From: Hyphomonas sp.
Lineage (GTDB): Bacteria > Pseudomonadota > Alphaproteobacteria > Caulobacterales > Hyphomonadaceae
NCBI GenBank assembly: GCA_003486945.1
Contig: DNFL01000329.1
Span: forward strand, 1 to 22,646
Direction: 5' to 3'
DNA: 22,646 nt
Position 1 is the stretch's first letter, and each line of letters begins with the position of its first letter. The notes beneath the pieces were generated by a model. The model ran no database searches. It saw only the letters and a program-made list of their open reading frames with translations, and had not been told where the DNA came from. Made by a program: the position numbers and the translations under genes. This document shows, in pieces, positions 15,209 through 22,646 of the stretch.

Positions 15209-17161
15209 ATGAATCCCGGAAGAATTCTGATTGGCCAGGTCGGCATCGTGCTGATCGTGATCGTCCAGACGCAGTGGTTTGCGACGCAGTGGACCGCAGA
15301 AGCGCTGGGCTACCAACCCGCACTGGGCGCGCCCTGGTTTGCTGTCGGTGACCGGCCAGTTTATCTTCCGTGGCGCCTCTTCCAGTGGTGGTATGCCTAT
15401 GAAGCCTATGCGCCTGAAGTTTTCGGAACAGCCGGTCTCATCGCAGCGAGCGGCGGACTGTTCGGGATCCTTGTGGCGGTTATCGGCTCCGTGATCCGCA
15501 GCCGGGACGCACGGTTCGTGACGACCTACGGTTCCGCGCGATGGGCAACGCTAAAGGATATGCGCCAGCATAAGTTGCTCAGACCGGACGGCGTGTTTCT
15601 CGGCCGATATCGCGGCGATTATTTGCGGCACGCCGGGCCTGAACATGTGATGGCCTTCGCTCCCACGCGATCAGGCAAGGGCGTCGGCCTCGTGGTTCCA
15701 ACACTCCTCTCCTGGACAGGCAGCGCCGTGATCCATGACATCAAGGGCGAAAACTGGACACTGACATCGGGCTGGCGAGCGACTTTTTCAAATTGCATCC
15801 GCTTCGATCCGACAGATGCCGGAAGCCCGCGCTACAATCCTCTCCTCGAAGTGCGCCGCGGTGCCTGCGAGGTGCGGGACGCCCAGAACATTGCCGATAT
15901 CTTGGTGGACCCGGAAGGCTCGCTGGAACGGCGCAGCCATTGGGAAAAGACCGGGCATGCCCTGCTCGTCGGCGTGATCCTGCATGTTCTCTATGCAGAG
16001 GAAGACAAGACGCTTGCAGGCTGCGCGAAGTTCCTGTCCGATCCGGATCGGACGTTCGCCGCGACGCTTCGGCTGATGATGTCAACATCACATCTCGGGG
16101 ATCGTCCGCACCCTGTCGTCGCTCAGGCAGCACGGGAGCTGCAGAACAAGTCCGAGAATGAGCGCTCCGGCGTGCTCTCAACGGCGCTGAGCTTCCTCAG
16201 CCTTTACCGCGATCCGGTCGTGGCTGAGGTCACCTCCGTCAGTGACTGGACGGTGGAAGGGCTCGTTATCGGCGAGCGGCCGATGTCCCTCTATCTGGCT
16301 TGTCCGCCGTCGGATGTCTCTCGCACCAAACCGCTGATGCGTCTTGTGCTGAACCAGATCGCACGGCGGCTAACAGAACAGGAGCCTGATCCGTCCCGGC
16401 GAAAGCTCCTCCTGATGCTCGATGAGTTTCCGGCGCTGGGAAGGCTCGACTTCTTCGAAACAGCGCTCGCGTTTATGGCCGGATACGGCGTGCGGGCTTT
16501 CCTCGTGGCCCAGTCTCTCAACCAGATCGAAAAAGCCTACGGCCCGAACAATGCCATCCTCGACAACTGCCATGTCCGCGTCGCGTTTGCGACCAACGAC
16601 GAGCGCACGGCGAAGCGGATTTCTGAAGCGCTCGGCACGAAGACGGAGCTGCGTTCCCAGAAGAACTATACCGGCCATCGGCTCTCGCCCTGGCTCTCGC
16701 ACATGATGGTTTCACGGCAGGAAACCCAGCGCGCGCTGCTGACGCCGGGCGAGATCATGCAACTGCCTGCGACGGATGAAATCGTGATGGTGTCCGGTGC
16801 GCCGCCGGTGCGTGCAAAGAAGCTTCGCTATTTTGTGGACGGCAACTTCACCTGTCGTGTGTTGCCGCCTGCCTCAGTTTCTCGCGAGGCTTCTCCTGCA
16901 AGTCACGACTGGAGAGAGACCGTTGCCTGTAGAGCTGTGACTTGCAGAGCTGTGCAAGGCGCCGACAACGAAAGCGACGGCGGAGTTGAGTTGCAGCCGG
17001 AACTCGACCTGCCGGAAGCCAGGCTGCCAATAGACCTTGCGACGGACGAGGCGCCGGATATCGAGGACGCGAACGTGTCAGAGCAGGATGCGCATTTGCG
17101 GAACCTGCGCCGGGCCGTTGCCATCGACCGAGGCGACAAAAACTTCCTGCCGGATTTTTAG
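15209..17161 (+). CDS. traG: Type IV secretion coupling protein, TraG/VirD4 family
   Basis: 650 aa. Two N-terminal membrane segments (about 5-24 and 72-96) anchor it in the inner membrane. Walker A is APTRSGKGVG with K157; Walker B is LLLMLDEFPALG with D405-E406. Other family blocks are GSARWA, HDIKGENW, RFDPTD, FLVAQSLNQIEKAYG and the C-terminal RNLRRAVAIDRGDKNFLPDF. The protein is a hexameric ATPase that hands relaxase-bound DNA to the mating channel. The start is supported by a strong upstream GGAGG. A ribbon-helix-helix gene follows one base later, as in the trb/tra modules of alphaproteobacterial integrative elements. Here no relaxase, trbB-trbI or integrase is visible nearby, so it may be a stranded remnant even though its own frame is complete. 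The tail at about 565-610 is low in conservation. Confidence 0.95.
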   Translation: MNPGRILIGQVGIVLIVIVQTQWFATQWTAEALGYQPALGAPWFAVGDRPVYLPWRLFQWWYAYEAYAPEVFGTAGLIAASGGLFGILVAVIGSVIRSRDARFVTTYGSARWATLKDMRQHKLLRPDGVFLGRYRGDYLRHAGPEHVMAFAPTRSGKGVGLVVPTLLSWTGSAVIHDIKGENWTLTSGWRATFSNCIRFDPTDAGSPRYNPLLEVRRGACEVRDAQNIADILVDPEGSLERRSHWEKTGHALLVGVILHVLYAEEDKTLAGCAKFLSDPDRTFAATLRLMMSTSHLGDRPHPVVAQAARELQNKSENERSGVLSTALSFLSLYRDPVVAEVTSVSDWTVEGLVIGERPMSLYLACPPSDVSRTKPLMRLVLNQIARRLTEQEPDPSRRKLLLMLDEFPALGRLDFFETALAFMAGYGVRAFLVAQSLNQIEKAYGPNNAILDNCHVRVAFATNDERTAKRISEALGTKTELRSQKNYTGHRLSPWLSHMMVSRQETQRALLTPGEIMQLPATDEIVMVSGAPPVRAKKLRYFVDGNFTCRVLPPASVSREASPASHDWRETVACRAVTCRAVQGADNESDGGVELQPELDLPEARLPIDLATDEAPDIEDANVSEQDAHLRNLRRAVAIDRGDKNFLPDF

Positions 17162-17162
17162 C

Positions 17163-17585
17163 ATGGGAAAGCCGCGTTTGAACCTGCGCCTCCGGGCAGA
17201 CCTCCTCCGCAAGCTGGAGGACGCGACACGCCGTCCCGGTTTGACCAAGAACGCAGTGATCGAGCAGGCGCTCGAAGAATATTTCGAGCCTGCCATCCGG
17301 TATGGCCTCGAAGAGAGGTTGCTCCGAAGGCTGGACGATTTCGAGGTTCGGCAGGGCGAAATCGAACGCGATGTTGCAACGTCGTTGGAAGCCCTTGGCC
17401 AGTTCATACTCTACTGGCTGACTAGAACAGATCCTATTCCGGCAGGCGAACGCGAGATCGCTCATGCGCTAGGGCAGAAGCGGTTCGACCATTTCATCGC
17501 ACAAGTGGCGCGCAAGCTGATCGACGGAGACGGCCTTGCGAAAAAAATCATCGATGTGGACGAAACGAGTGGTAGGACCCTTTGA
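17163..17585 (+). CDS. CopG-like ribbon-helix-helix protein linked to traG
   Basis: 140 aa from the ATG one base after the traG stop; longer in-frame starts would lie inside traG. The N-terminus PRLNLRLRADLLRKLEDATR followed by PGLTKNAVIEQALEEYF is a classic ribbon-helix-helix (strand, helix, turn, helix) DNA-binding domain at residues 4-45. A helical second half (EERLLRRLDDFEVRQGEIER, then LGQFILYWLTRTDP) is probably for oligomerisation. Proteins of this layout are regularly found between traG and trbB in alphaproteobacterial conjugative modules and are annotated as CopG-family regulators. It may regulate the tra/trb genes. trbB, which would normally follow, is absent. Confidence 0.87.
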   Translation: MGKPRLNLRLRADLLRKLEDATRRPGLTKNAVIEQALEEYFEPAIRYGLEERLLRRLDDFEVRQGEIERDVATSLEALGQFILYWLTRTDPIPAGEREIAHALGQKRFDHFIAQVARKLIDGDGLAKKIIDVDETSGRTL

Positions 17586-17757
17586 TTGCGGAGACGTAAA
17601 TCAAGGGTTGTTAAGATCGGCGTCTTCTGATTCACTGGTGTCAGTAATGAATCGCGTAAACGCAGATGCAGATCGCCGGGGAGGGAGGTGCGCCCGGGTC
17701 GCCTGAGCCTCGGTCTGCGCGGGCGTAAATGGAACAATCGATCAAAGGAAGACACCG

Positions 17758-18042
17758 ATGACCGAAACGAAACCCTCTTCAGTTCACGACAGAGCCTTTC
17801 CGGTTAGAACAAGCGACGAAGTCTCGGCGCTCGTCCAGGATGCTCTGGTGCATCTTGATGGCACGATCGTTGCCGCCCAGGCCGTTGTTCAGCTTTGCTT
17901 GTCTGAAAACAGCTCCATGGCGTGGAAAACCGTGATGCAGCGATACAATGCCCTGGACGTGCTCATGCAGAATGCCGCGAAGGCCGGAGACCAAGTCTGG
18001 GCTGCCATCGACTGCGAAGTGAAATCATCAGACGAGCAATAG
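17758..18042 (+). CDS. Small hypothetical protein (94 aa)
   Basis: I do not recognise this protein. An AAAGGAAG ribosome site lies six bases before the ATG, which supports translation. The sequence is soluble and mostly helical: SDEVSALVQDALVHLDGTIV, then AQAVVQLCLSENSSMAWKTV, and an acidic C-terminus (EVKSSDEQ). There is no signal peptide, membrane helix or metal-binding motif. It follows the traG-CopG pair by 172 bp on the same strand, in the position where trbB would be expected, so it may be cargo of the same stranded element. Confidence 0.6.
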   Translation: MTETKPSSVHDRAFPVRTSDEVSALVQDALVHLDGTIVAAQAVVQLCLSENSSMAWKTVMQRYNALDVLMQNAAKAGDQVWAAIDCEVKSSDEQ

Positions 18043-18255
18043 ATGACCCGATATCGGATCCATTTTCGGTGTCCATACCAGGTGGATTGCGGTTTGGCGG
18101 CAAGCAGCGTTGCCCCGGAATCTTGGGGCGGTGTCTTGTATGCGCAGGTCGTCGTTCTACGGATTAAAACTTCTGGGTTGGTGGCCTTAACGGATGCGAC
18201 TCAAATCTTCACGTGGTGCTCAGGGCTCTGTAGCCCTTCAGTCATCCTACCGAAT

Positions 18256-18278
18256 TCCCTACAAATATCCCTACAAAT
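18256..18278. repeat. Two tandem copies of an 11-bp motif (12-bp period)
   Basis: TCCCTACAAAT occurs at 18256-18266 and again at 18268-18278, separated by one base. Short direct repeats of this kind can be arm-type sites of tyrosine integrases near attachment sites, and this lies at the border of the traG fragment. No integrase gene or matching distal copy is visible, so the function is open. Confidence 0.4.
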
Positions 18279-18330
18279 CAAGTTGAAGACGACTGCAGTG
18301 CTCTGAAATATATGGACAATAAATTTCAGA

Positions 18331-18351
18331 TGGAGCGCTTCGCCCGCTCCA
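18331..18351. terminator. Stem-loop, possible terminator for the leftward genes
   Basis: TGGAGCG (18331-18337) and CGCTCCA (18345-18351) pair perfectly around the seven-base loop CTTCGCC. On the minus strand it lies about 50 bp after the stop of the 18404-19342 gene and is followed by an A/T-rich stretch with short T runs (CTGAAATTTATTG). Termination is likely but not certain. Confidence 0.5.
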
Positions 18352-18403
18352 GAATTTCAATGCAGGTCAAACCTGCCATTCGGTCGCGCCGACGCTGCGT
18401 AGT

Positions 18404-19342
18404 TCAGACGTTCCAAGCATCGCTTTGAAGTTTTGCCAGGCGTTCCTTGCAAGCCGCGTCAGCAAGCTCGAGCAGCTTTTCGATCCGGTCTGCCTGCCAT
18501 TTCAGGATTTCTGGCGTCGTCTCGTAAGCGGGAGAGTAACGCGCCTCGACATAGGCGCGGCGCAGGAGTTCGAAGTATCGGCGGTAGGGTTTCTGCTCCG
18601 GCGCCCAGGCCTCAGCCAGGCGCGGATCGATCGCTTCGCAGCGCTGGCGCAGCTTGCCGAGATGGTGCGTAGCCGGAGCATATAGCGTGACGGTCAGGAG
18701 AACCATCCGGTAAATGGCTTCGGCGGCCTGATGGAGCTGAAAGGCTGAGATGTTCTGCGATCGCCCTTTCTGGTTGATGCAAGACTTGCCAATTTCCAAG
18801 AACGTCAGCGCGTACTCTTTCCATCCGCTATAATACTGGTGAGAAAGATCGTAAGCCCTCTGAGGATCGAGCGCCGCGCCTTCGGCGATTTTCGATCGGA
18901 TAGATCCCGCCGGCGCCTTTGCATCTGCGTCGTAGAGCAGGACGCCCTGATTGATAATCTCGGTGAAGAAGTACTGCCCATCGCGCAGGGCGGCGTTCAC
19001 TTCTCGCAGCGTATGGACGATCAGCGAGACATCCTTGTTGACCTTGGGGTCCTTGTAGAGGCGGTCCTCAACTCCGTTCCAGAACCTTGTCATGTCGGTC
19101 AGCGCCTTGTGGCTGACAATGACGAGGAGGTCATAGTCGGAGGCCCGGCCGGACTTCTTGTCATCGAACCAGGTGCCGCGCGCGAAACTGCCATAGAGGA
19201 CGAGCTTCAGGACCCGGTAGCTGCGCACCCGCGCCGAGCTTGAGGCGGCAAGGCGCGCCTGCAGCTCCTCGAGGATCACCTTGCGGATATGGGCGACCTC
19301 GCGCTGCTTCTGCAGGTTCAGGTGGTCGAGCCGGTCCTTCAA
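18404..19342 (-). CDS. Fused nucleotidyltransferase-HEPN protein, paralogue A
   Basis: 312 aa. The N-terminal half is a minimal pol-beta-type nucleotidyltransferase: G51-S52 in LVLYGSFARGTW, D69 and D71 in SDYDLLVIV, and D104 in KDVSLIVHT, so all metal-binding acids are present. The C-terminal half is HEPN-like helices: AFQLHQAAEAIYRMVLL, THHLGKL, then ELLRRAYVEARYSPAY and ADRIEKLLELA. No R-x4-6-H RNase motif is present at a conserved position. MNT-HEPN pairs elsewhere are toxin-antitoxin or AMPylation systems; the role of fused forms is not settled. The start is a TTG (19340-19342) with GGAG ten bases upstream; an in-frame stop lies just before it and no ATG is near. It follows its paralogue by 56 bp, probably in one transcript. 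Confidence 0.87.
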   Translation of the reverse strand: MKDRLDHLNLQKQREVAHIRKVILEELQARLAASSSARVRSYRVLKLVLYGSFARGTWFDDKKSGRASDYDLLVIVSHKALTDMTRFWNGVEDRLYKDPKVNKDVSLIVHTLREVNAALRDGQYFFTEIINQGVLLYDADAKAPAGSIRSKIAEGAALDPQRAYDLSHQYYSGWKEYALTFLEIGKSCINQKGRSQNISAFQLHQAAEAIYRMVLLTVTLYAPATHHLGKLRQRCEAIDPRLAEAWAPEQKPYRRYFELLRRAYVEARYSPAYETTPEILKWQADRIEKLLELADAACKERLAKLQSDAWNV

Positions 19343-19398
19343 GGCGGGGTGTCTCCAGTGCTTGCTGCTTCAGACCAGAGTTTGCCGGGGCATGCAAA

Positions 19399-20340
19399 TC
19401 ATGCCGAAGGGCCCGCCTCTGCCTTCAGACGTTCGAGGCGTTCGGCGCAGAGGGCGTCGGCGAGCGTGATCAGCTTCTCGATCCGGTCTGCCTGCCAGGT
19501 GAGGATCTCCCGGGTGGTCTCATAGGCCGGTGAGTAGCGCGCTTCGACATAGGCCCGGCGCAGGAGTTCGAAGTAGCGCTTGTAGGGCTTCTGCGGCGGG
19601 CCCCAGGCCTCTTCAAGGCGTTCATCGATCGTGCGGGCGAGGTTCCTCAGCTTGCCGAGATGGTGCGTGCCGGGGGCGTATAGAGTCACCGTGAGCAGGA
19701 ACATCCGGTAGGCGCTCTCGGCAGCCTGGTGGAGCTGAAAAGCTGCGATTTTATTCACCGGTGTTGGCCGAACCGAATACTCGCGTCCAATTTCAAGGAA
19801 CGCCATGGATGTCTGTTTCCAGTTCGAATGGAATGCTGACGCCATATCATGCGTCCGCTGTCGATCAGGCGCCGCAGGCCTAGCAAGAATGTTCTTGGGA
19901 TTGCCGTTTCGGTCGGGTTCGGCGTCCTCATAGAGGAGGATGCCCTGGCTGATGATCTCGGAGAAGAAATACTGGCCGTCCTTCAGCTGGCGGTTCACGT
20001 CCTGCAGGGTGTGGACGATGATCGAGACATCGCGCTGGATGGCGGGATCGTGGAAGAGGCGGTCCTCGACCTCTTCCCAGAACGCGCTCATCTCGGTCAG
20101 CGCCTCGTGGCTGACGATGGCGAGGAGATCAATGTCGGACGCGCGGCCCGAACGGCTGTCCTCGAACCAGGTGCCTTTCGCAAAGCTTCCGAACAGGACG
20201 AGCTTCAGGAGACGGTAGCGCTTGGCCCGGGCATTGCCGGCCGCCTGGATGCGCTGCGTCAGCTCCTCGAGGATGATCTCCTGCACCCGGGCGAGTTCGG
20301 CCTGACCGGAAGGGGGAAGATGGGTGAGGGAGACTTGCAA
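19399..20340 (-). CDS. Fused nucleotidyltransferase-HEPN protein, paralogue B
   Basis: 313 aa, collinear with paralogue A: G51-S52 (LFGSFAKGTWF), D69 and D71 (SDIDLLAIV) and D104 (RDVSIIVHT). The C-terminal HEPN half again has AFQLHQAAESAYRMFLL, THHLGKL and RRAYVEARYSPAY. Residues about 140-200 are much less similar to A (EDAEPDRNGNPKNILARP here) while both flanks are nearly the same. The start is TTG (20338-20340) with AAAGGAG nine bases upstream, mirroring the start of A. It is the first gene of the leftward pair, with a 300-bp upstream region that separates it from the EAL gene. A defence, toxin or RNA-modifying role is inference from the MNT/HEPN families. Confidence 0.88.
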   Translation of the reverse strand: MQVSLTHLPPSGQAELARVQEIILEELTQRIQAAGNARAKRYRLLKLVLFGSFAKGTWFEDSRSGRASDIDLLAIVSHEALTEMSAFWEEVEDRLFHDPAIQRDVSIIVHTLQDVNRQLKDGQYFFSEIISQGILLYEDAEPDRNGNPKNILARPAAPDRQRTHDMASAFHSNWKQTSMAFLEIGREYSVRPTPVNKIAAFQLHQAAESAYRMFLLTVTLYAPGTHHLGKLRNLARTIDERLEEAWGPPQKPYKRYFELLRRAYVEARYSPAYETTREILTWQADRIEKLITLADALCAERLERLKAEAGPSA

Positions 20341-20641
20341 AGGGTTGGTCTCCTTTCGATTGGCTCCGTTCCAAGTTTCTTACGGCAATTAAAGGTAGTA
20401 TGTCCACCATCTATGGTCGTTAATGCGTCGACTGAAGAGCCGTTTGAGGCGGACAACGCTGTCTCGGCTCAAACAAAATCAACACTGGTAGATTCTGATA
20501 GTGGGGAGCGCTCGAGATGATCTTCGGTCGGTACAAGCGTGTTGGATCAACGACTCACGCGCAGAGCCGATGAAGAGTACCTGGGCTTCGGCAACGCTTC
20601 GTGTTCAGCAGGGGGGAATGCTGGTCCAAGTGCCGTCGACA
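20341..20641. other. Upstream region of the nucleotidyltransferase-HEPN pair
   Basis: About 300 bp without a supported gene; short frames here lack ribosome sites. It should hold the promoter of the leftward pair. An interlocked inverted repeat is present: GAGCCG (20437-20442) with CGGCTC (20465-20470), and GTTTGAG (20442-20448) with CTCAAAC (20468-20474). The two stems share bases and cannot both form. This is a possible operator or the terminator of an upstream relic. No terminator was recognised for the EAL gene ending at 20642. Confidence 0.4.
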
Positions 20642-22646
20642 CTAAGCGGTCTGGCGCATGCAGCGCGGATCACCCAGAAAATCGAGGGTAGCTTCGAGGG
20701 TCTGAGGCCTCGAAATGAAATAGCCTTGCGCCGTATCGGCGCCCATCAGTTTGAGAAGAGCCATCACTTGCTCTGTCTCGACCCCTTCAGCGACAACCGA
20801 CATGCCCATTGCGTGTGCCAGGTCAATCGTCGACTGGATCATTAGCTGGTCGGAGCGCCCCTCGGTCATCGCAAGGATGAAGGACTTGTCGATCTTCAGT
20901 TCGTTGGCTGGGATCTGCTTCAAGTAGGAGAGGGATGATAGGCCTGCCCCATAGTCGTCAATCGAAATGCCGATGCCGGTATTGCGGAACAGGTTGATGA
21001 TCCGCAGGGCCTTGTCGGGATCGTTGATGACCGCCGTTTCCGTAATCTCGAAGCAAAGCTTGGCGCCGCTCGACTTGACCTTGCCGATTGCCCACAGCGC
21101 GAAACTCTCGTCGTTGAGTTGCCGGCCGGAAATGTTGACCGAGATTGGCAGATCAAAGCCTTCGCGGGCGAGCCGCTGCTGATCTTCGATAGCCTGGGAC
21201 ACGACCCATTCCGTCAGTTGACGGATGTGTCCGGTTTCTTCCGCAACCGGAATGAAACTGTCCGGGAAAATCTGCCCGCGAACCGGATGATACCATCGGA
21301 CGAGAGCCTCGAAACCGGAGACATCATCATCGGCCAGGCAATATTTCGGCTGATAGTGAAGTGCCAGGCCGCCCTCCGACAAGGCGGTCAGCATCTCGCT
21401 CATCAGCGACAGGGTCGAAGCGGGGTTGCCATAGTCCTTGAGGTTGAAGGCGACAACGGGTTCTTGCCGCTTCTCGGCAAAGTCGGCGGCGACGACCGCT
21501 TGGTCAATCGGGCCGATTGGGGCGTCCGGCGTGGTGTCTGGTTCTGCGAGGCCGCAACACAAGAGAAGGTCCACCGACGCGTCGCCGATTGTTGCCGGCT
21601 GGGAGCACGCGCTGACGAGGCGGCGCAGGGCTTCCTTCGAACTAAAGTTGCCATTGGCCGGCAGGATCATGCCTAGATCGGTAGAGCTGATCCGGTAGGG
21701 ACGTGCACCGTCCATGAAGTCGCTGATACGCCCGGCCAGAACTTTCAGCGCTGCGGCCGCTGCGCCGTGGCCGATGGCGGCGCGCACGTGCTGGAACCGC
21801 ATGACACGGATGACAACGACGCGGAGGTTTCGGTCGCCTTCAGATTCCATGCGCGCGCGCAGATCATCATTCATCGCGCGGCGGTTGGCGAGCTGTGTTT
21901 CGCTATCTTCGCGCGCCATCTCGACGATTGCCGCCTCGCGGGCCTCAAGGTCTCCGAGCATCGTGTTGAAACTGCGCGCGAGGCTTCCGAATTCGTCGTC
22001 AGCCGGCGCATCGACCGGTTTGCGCTGACCTTCAGCAAGCGCCTGAACCGAGGCGTTCAGATCATTGATCGGCCGCGTCAGGAAGCGGGCAACAAATCCG
22101 CCGGAAACGATCAGCAACGCCGCCCCGGCGAGGCTGAACAACAGAATTGCCAGCAGCATCGGTCGATATGGCGCCATTGCGGCTTCGAGAGGATAGGTGA
22201 TCACCAGGCTGACCGGCTGGGCATCGCCGAAGCTGGCGATGATTTTTGAAGCGCCGAGCGCATCCTTTGTCTTGAACACGTTTTCGTCCGTGCCCGGTAC
22301 ATCCGCAGCAGGAAGAATTTTAGCCGTCACCGGAATGGCCGACATCTGCTCGAGTGTCTGCATGCGTCCGGCATCAAGATCGGACCAGAAGATGGCCCAG
22401 CCGACGAGTGACGGCGCCTTCACCGGAACTGCAACGGCCTGATAGTGCAGGCCTTCGAGGCTGATGACGCCGCTGGGGCGCTCGATGTCGATCAACGCGG
22501 TGTAGACTGTTTCGGGCAGCTCGCCTGCATCTCCGTCCGCGGTAACAAAACGGCCATCCGGAAAAGCCACGGCCACTTGCAAGCCATCAAGACGTGCGTT
22601 GGCATTCTGCGCAGCAGAGGCGATTGTGTCGATGTCTTCAGTTGCC
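20642..22646 (-). CDS. Membrane GGDEF-EAL protein, probable c-di-GMP phosphodiesterase (5' end outside the window)
   Basis: The frame is open to the right edge, so the N-terminus is missing; the TTG at 22582 is not a real start. In order from the edge: an extracytoplasmic sensor segment, a membrane helix (MLLAILLFSLAGAALLIVSG), a HAMP domain (RFLTRPINDLNASVQALAEG), a degenerate GGDEF domain and an EAL domain. At the GGDEF signature (21674-21688) the residues are SSTDL, so cyclase activity should be lost; a GTP-sensing role is possible. The EAL domain keeps EAL (21302-21310), ISVNISGRQL, FEITETAV, IDDYGAG, ELKIDKSF and VAEGVET, so it should hydrolyse c-di-GMP. It would lower c-di-GMP in response to an external signal, affecting motility or attachment. 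It is divergent from nothing visible and shares its strand with the nucleotidyltransferase pair. Confidence 0.93.
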   Translation of the reverse strand, partial: ATEDIDTIASAAQNANARLDGLQVAVAFPDGRFVTADGDAGELPETVYTALIDIERPSGVISLEGLHYQAVAVPVKAPSLVGWAIFWSDLDAGRMQTLEQMSAIPVTAKILPAADVPGTDENVFKTKDALGASKIIASFGDAQPVSLVITYPLEAAMAPYRPMLLAILLFSLAGAALLIVSGGFVARFLTRPINDLNASVQALAEGQRKPVDAPADDEFGSLARSFNTMLGDLEAREAAIVEMAREDSETQLANRRAMNDDLRARMESEGDRNLRVVVIRVMRFQHVRAAIGHGAAAAALKVLAGRISDFMDGARPYRISSTDLGMILPANGNFSSKEALRRLVSACSQPATIGDASVDLLLCCGLAEPDTTPDAPIGPIDQAVVAADFAEKRQEPVVAFNLKDYGNPASTLSLMSEMLTALSEGGLALHYQPKYCLADDDVSGFEALVRWYHPVRGQIFPDSFIPVAEETGHIRQLTEWVVSQAIEDQQRLAREGFDLPISVNISGRQLNDESFALWAIGKVKSSGAKLCFEITETAVINDPDKALRIINLFRNTGIGISIDDYGAGLSSLSYLKQIPANELKIDKSFILAMTEGRSDQLMIQSTIDLAHAMGMSVVAEGVETEQVMALLKLMGADTAQGYFISRPQTLEATLDFLGDPRCMRQTA

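Larger units (their letters stand above)
18043..18403. other. Intergenic stretch at the junction of traG region and nucleotidyltransferase genes
   Basis: No supported gene. An ATG-initiated 87-codon frame begins immediately at 18043 but has no ribosome site and no recognisable domain. The stretch carries two head-to-tail copies of TCCCTACAAAT (18256-18266, 18268-18278) and a stem-loop at 18331-18351. The transcripts converge here: traG-side genes rightward and the nucleotidyltransferase genes leftward. Confidence 0.5.

Noticed and set aside
18043..18306. 87-codon frame starting directly after the stop of the 94-aa gene
   Set aside because: No ribosome site of its own, composition unlike a folded protein in the second half, and it runs into the repeat motifs at 18256-18278.
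18404..19342. R-x5-H in paralogue A (RAYDLSH) as a HEPN RNase active site
   Set aside because: It lies in the diverged linker before the HEPN helices and is not conserved in paralogue B, so it is probably chance.
19849..20520. 223-codon plus-strand frame antisense to nucleotidyltransferase paralogue B
   Set aside because: It mirrors the codon pattern of the real minus-strand gene, which has clear catalytic motifs and a conserved paralogue.

Overview
The window is high-GC proteobacterial DNA. Its protein set (a TonB-dependent receptor, NodT-type outer-membrane factor, a TraG coupling protein with a ribbon-helix-helix partner, IS66 and IS630 remnants) fits an alphaproteobacterium, possibly of the Hyphomonas/Caulobacterales kind. 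That placement is inferred from protein style; there is no rRNA or other marker here.

Left part (1-8487). The 3' end of a TonB-dependent receptor is followed by an insertion-sequence graveyard on the minus strand: the tail of an IS630-family transposase, then the frameshifted tail of an IS66-family transposase with its small companion ORF. The IS66 tail abuts the stop codon of a TetR-family regulator. That regulator is divergent from a complete tripartite RND efflux operon: lipoprotein adaptor, AcrB/MexB-class pump and NodT-type outer-membrane lipoprotein. The pump has all proton-relay residues, D407, D408 and K940 at the same numbers as in AcrB. A diverged repeat of about 180 bp lies on either side of the regulator-pump block (about 528-710 and 8262-8445).

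Middle (8488-14599). A MarR-family repressor faces a tightly overlapping four-gene operon: alpha/beta hydrolase, hotdog thioesterase, RND adaptor and RND pump. Every junction is an ATGA or similar 4-base overlap. A 15-bp perfect-arm palindrome (8977-8991) sits between the divergent genes. This operon has no outer-membrane factor of its own, so it may borrow the NodT protein of the first operon. Physical coupling of two acyl/ester-cleaving enzymes to an efflux pump under one repressor is the best candidate for an under-described system here.

Right part (15209-22646). A full-length TraG/VirD4-type coupling protein, a ribbon-helix-helix protein and a small unknown protein look like a stranded piece of an integrative or conjugative element: no relaxase, trb genes or integrase are visible. 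Next come two tandem, collinear paralogues of a fused nucleotidyltransferase-HEPN protein, both apparently starting with TTG. They are conserved at both ends and diverged in the middle. The window ends inside a membrane GGDEF-EAL protein whose cyclase signature is destroyed (SSTDL in place of GGDEF) while the EAL phosphodiesterase motifs are intact.

No tRNA, rRNA or CRISPR array was recognised by eye.
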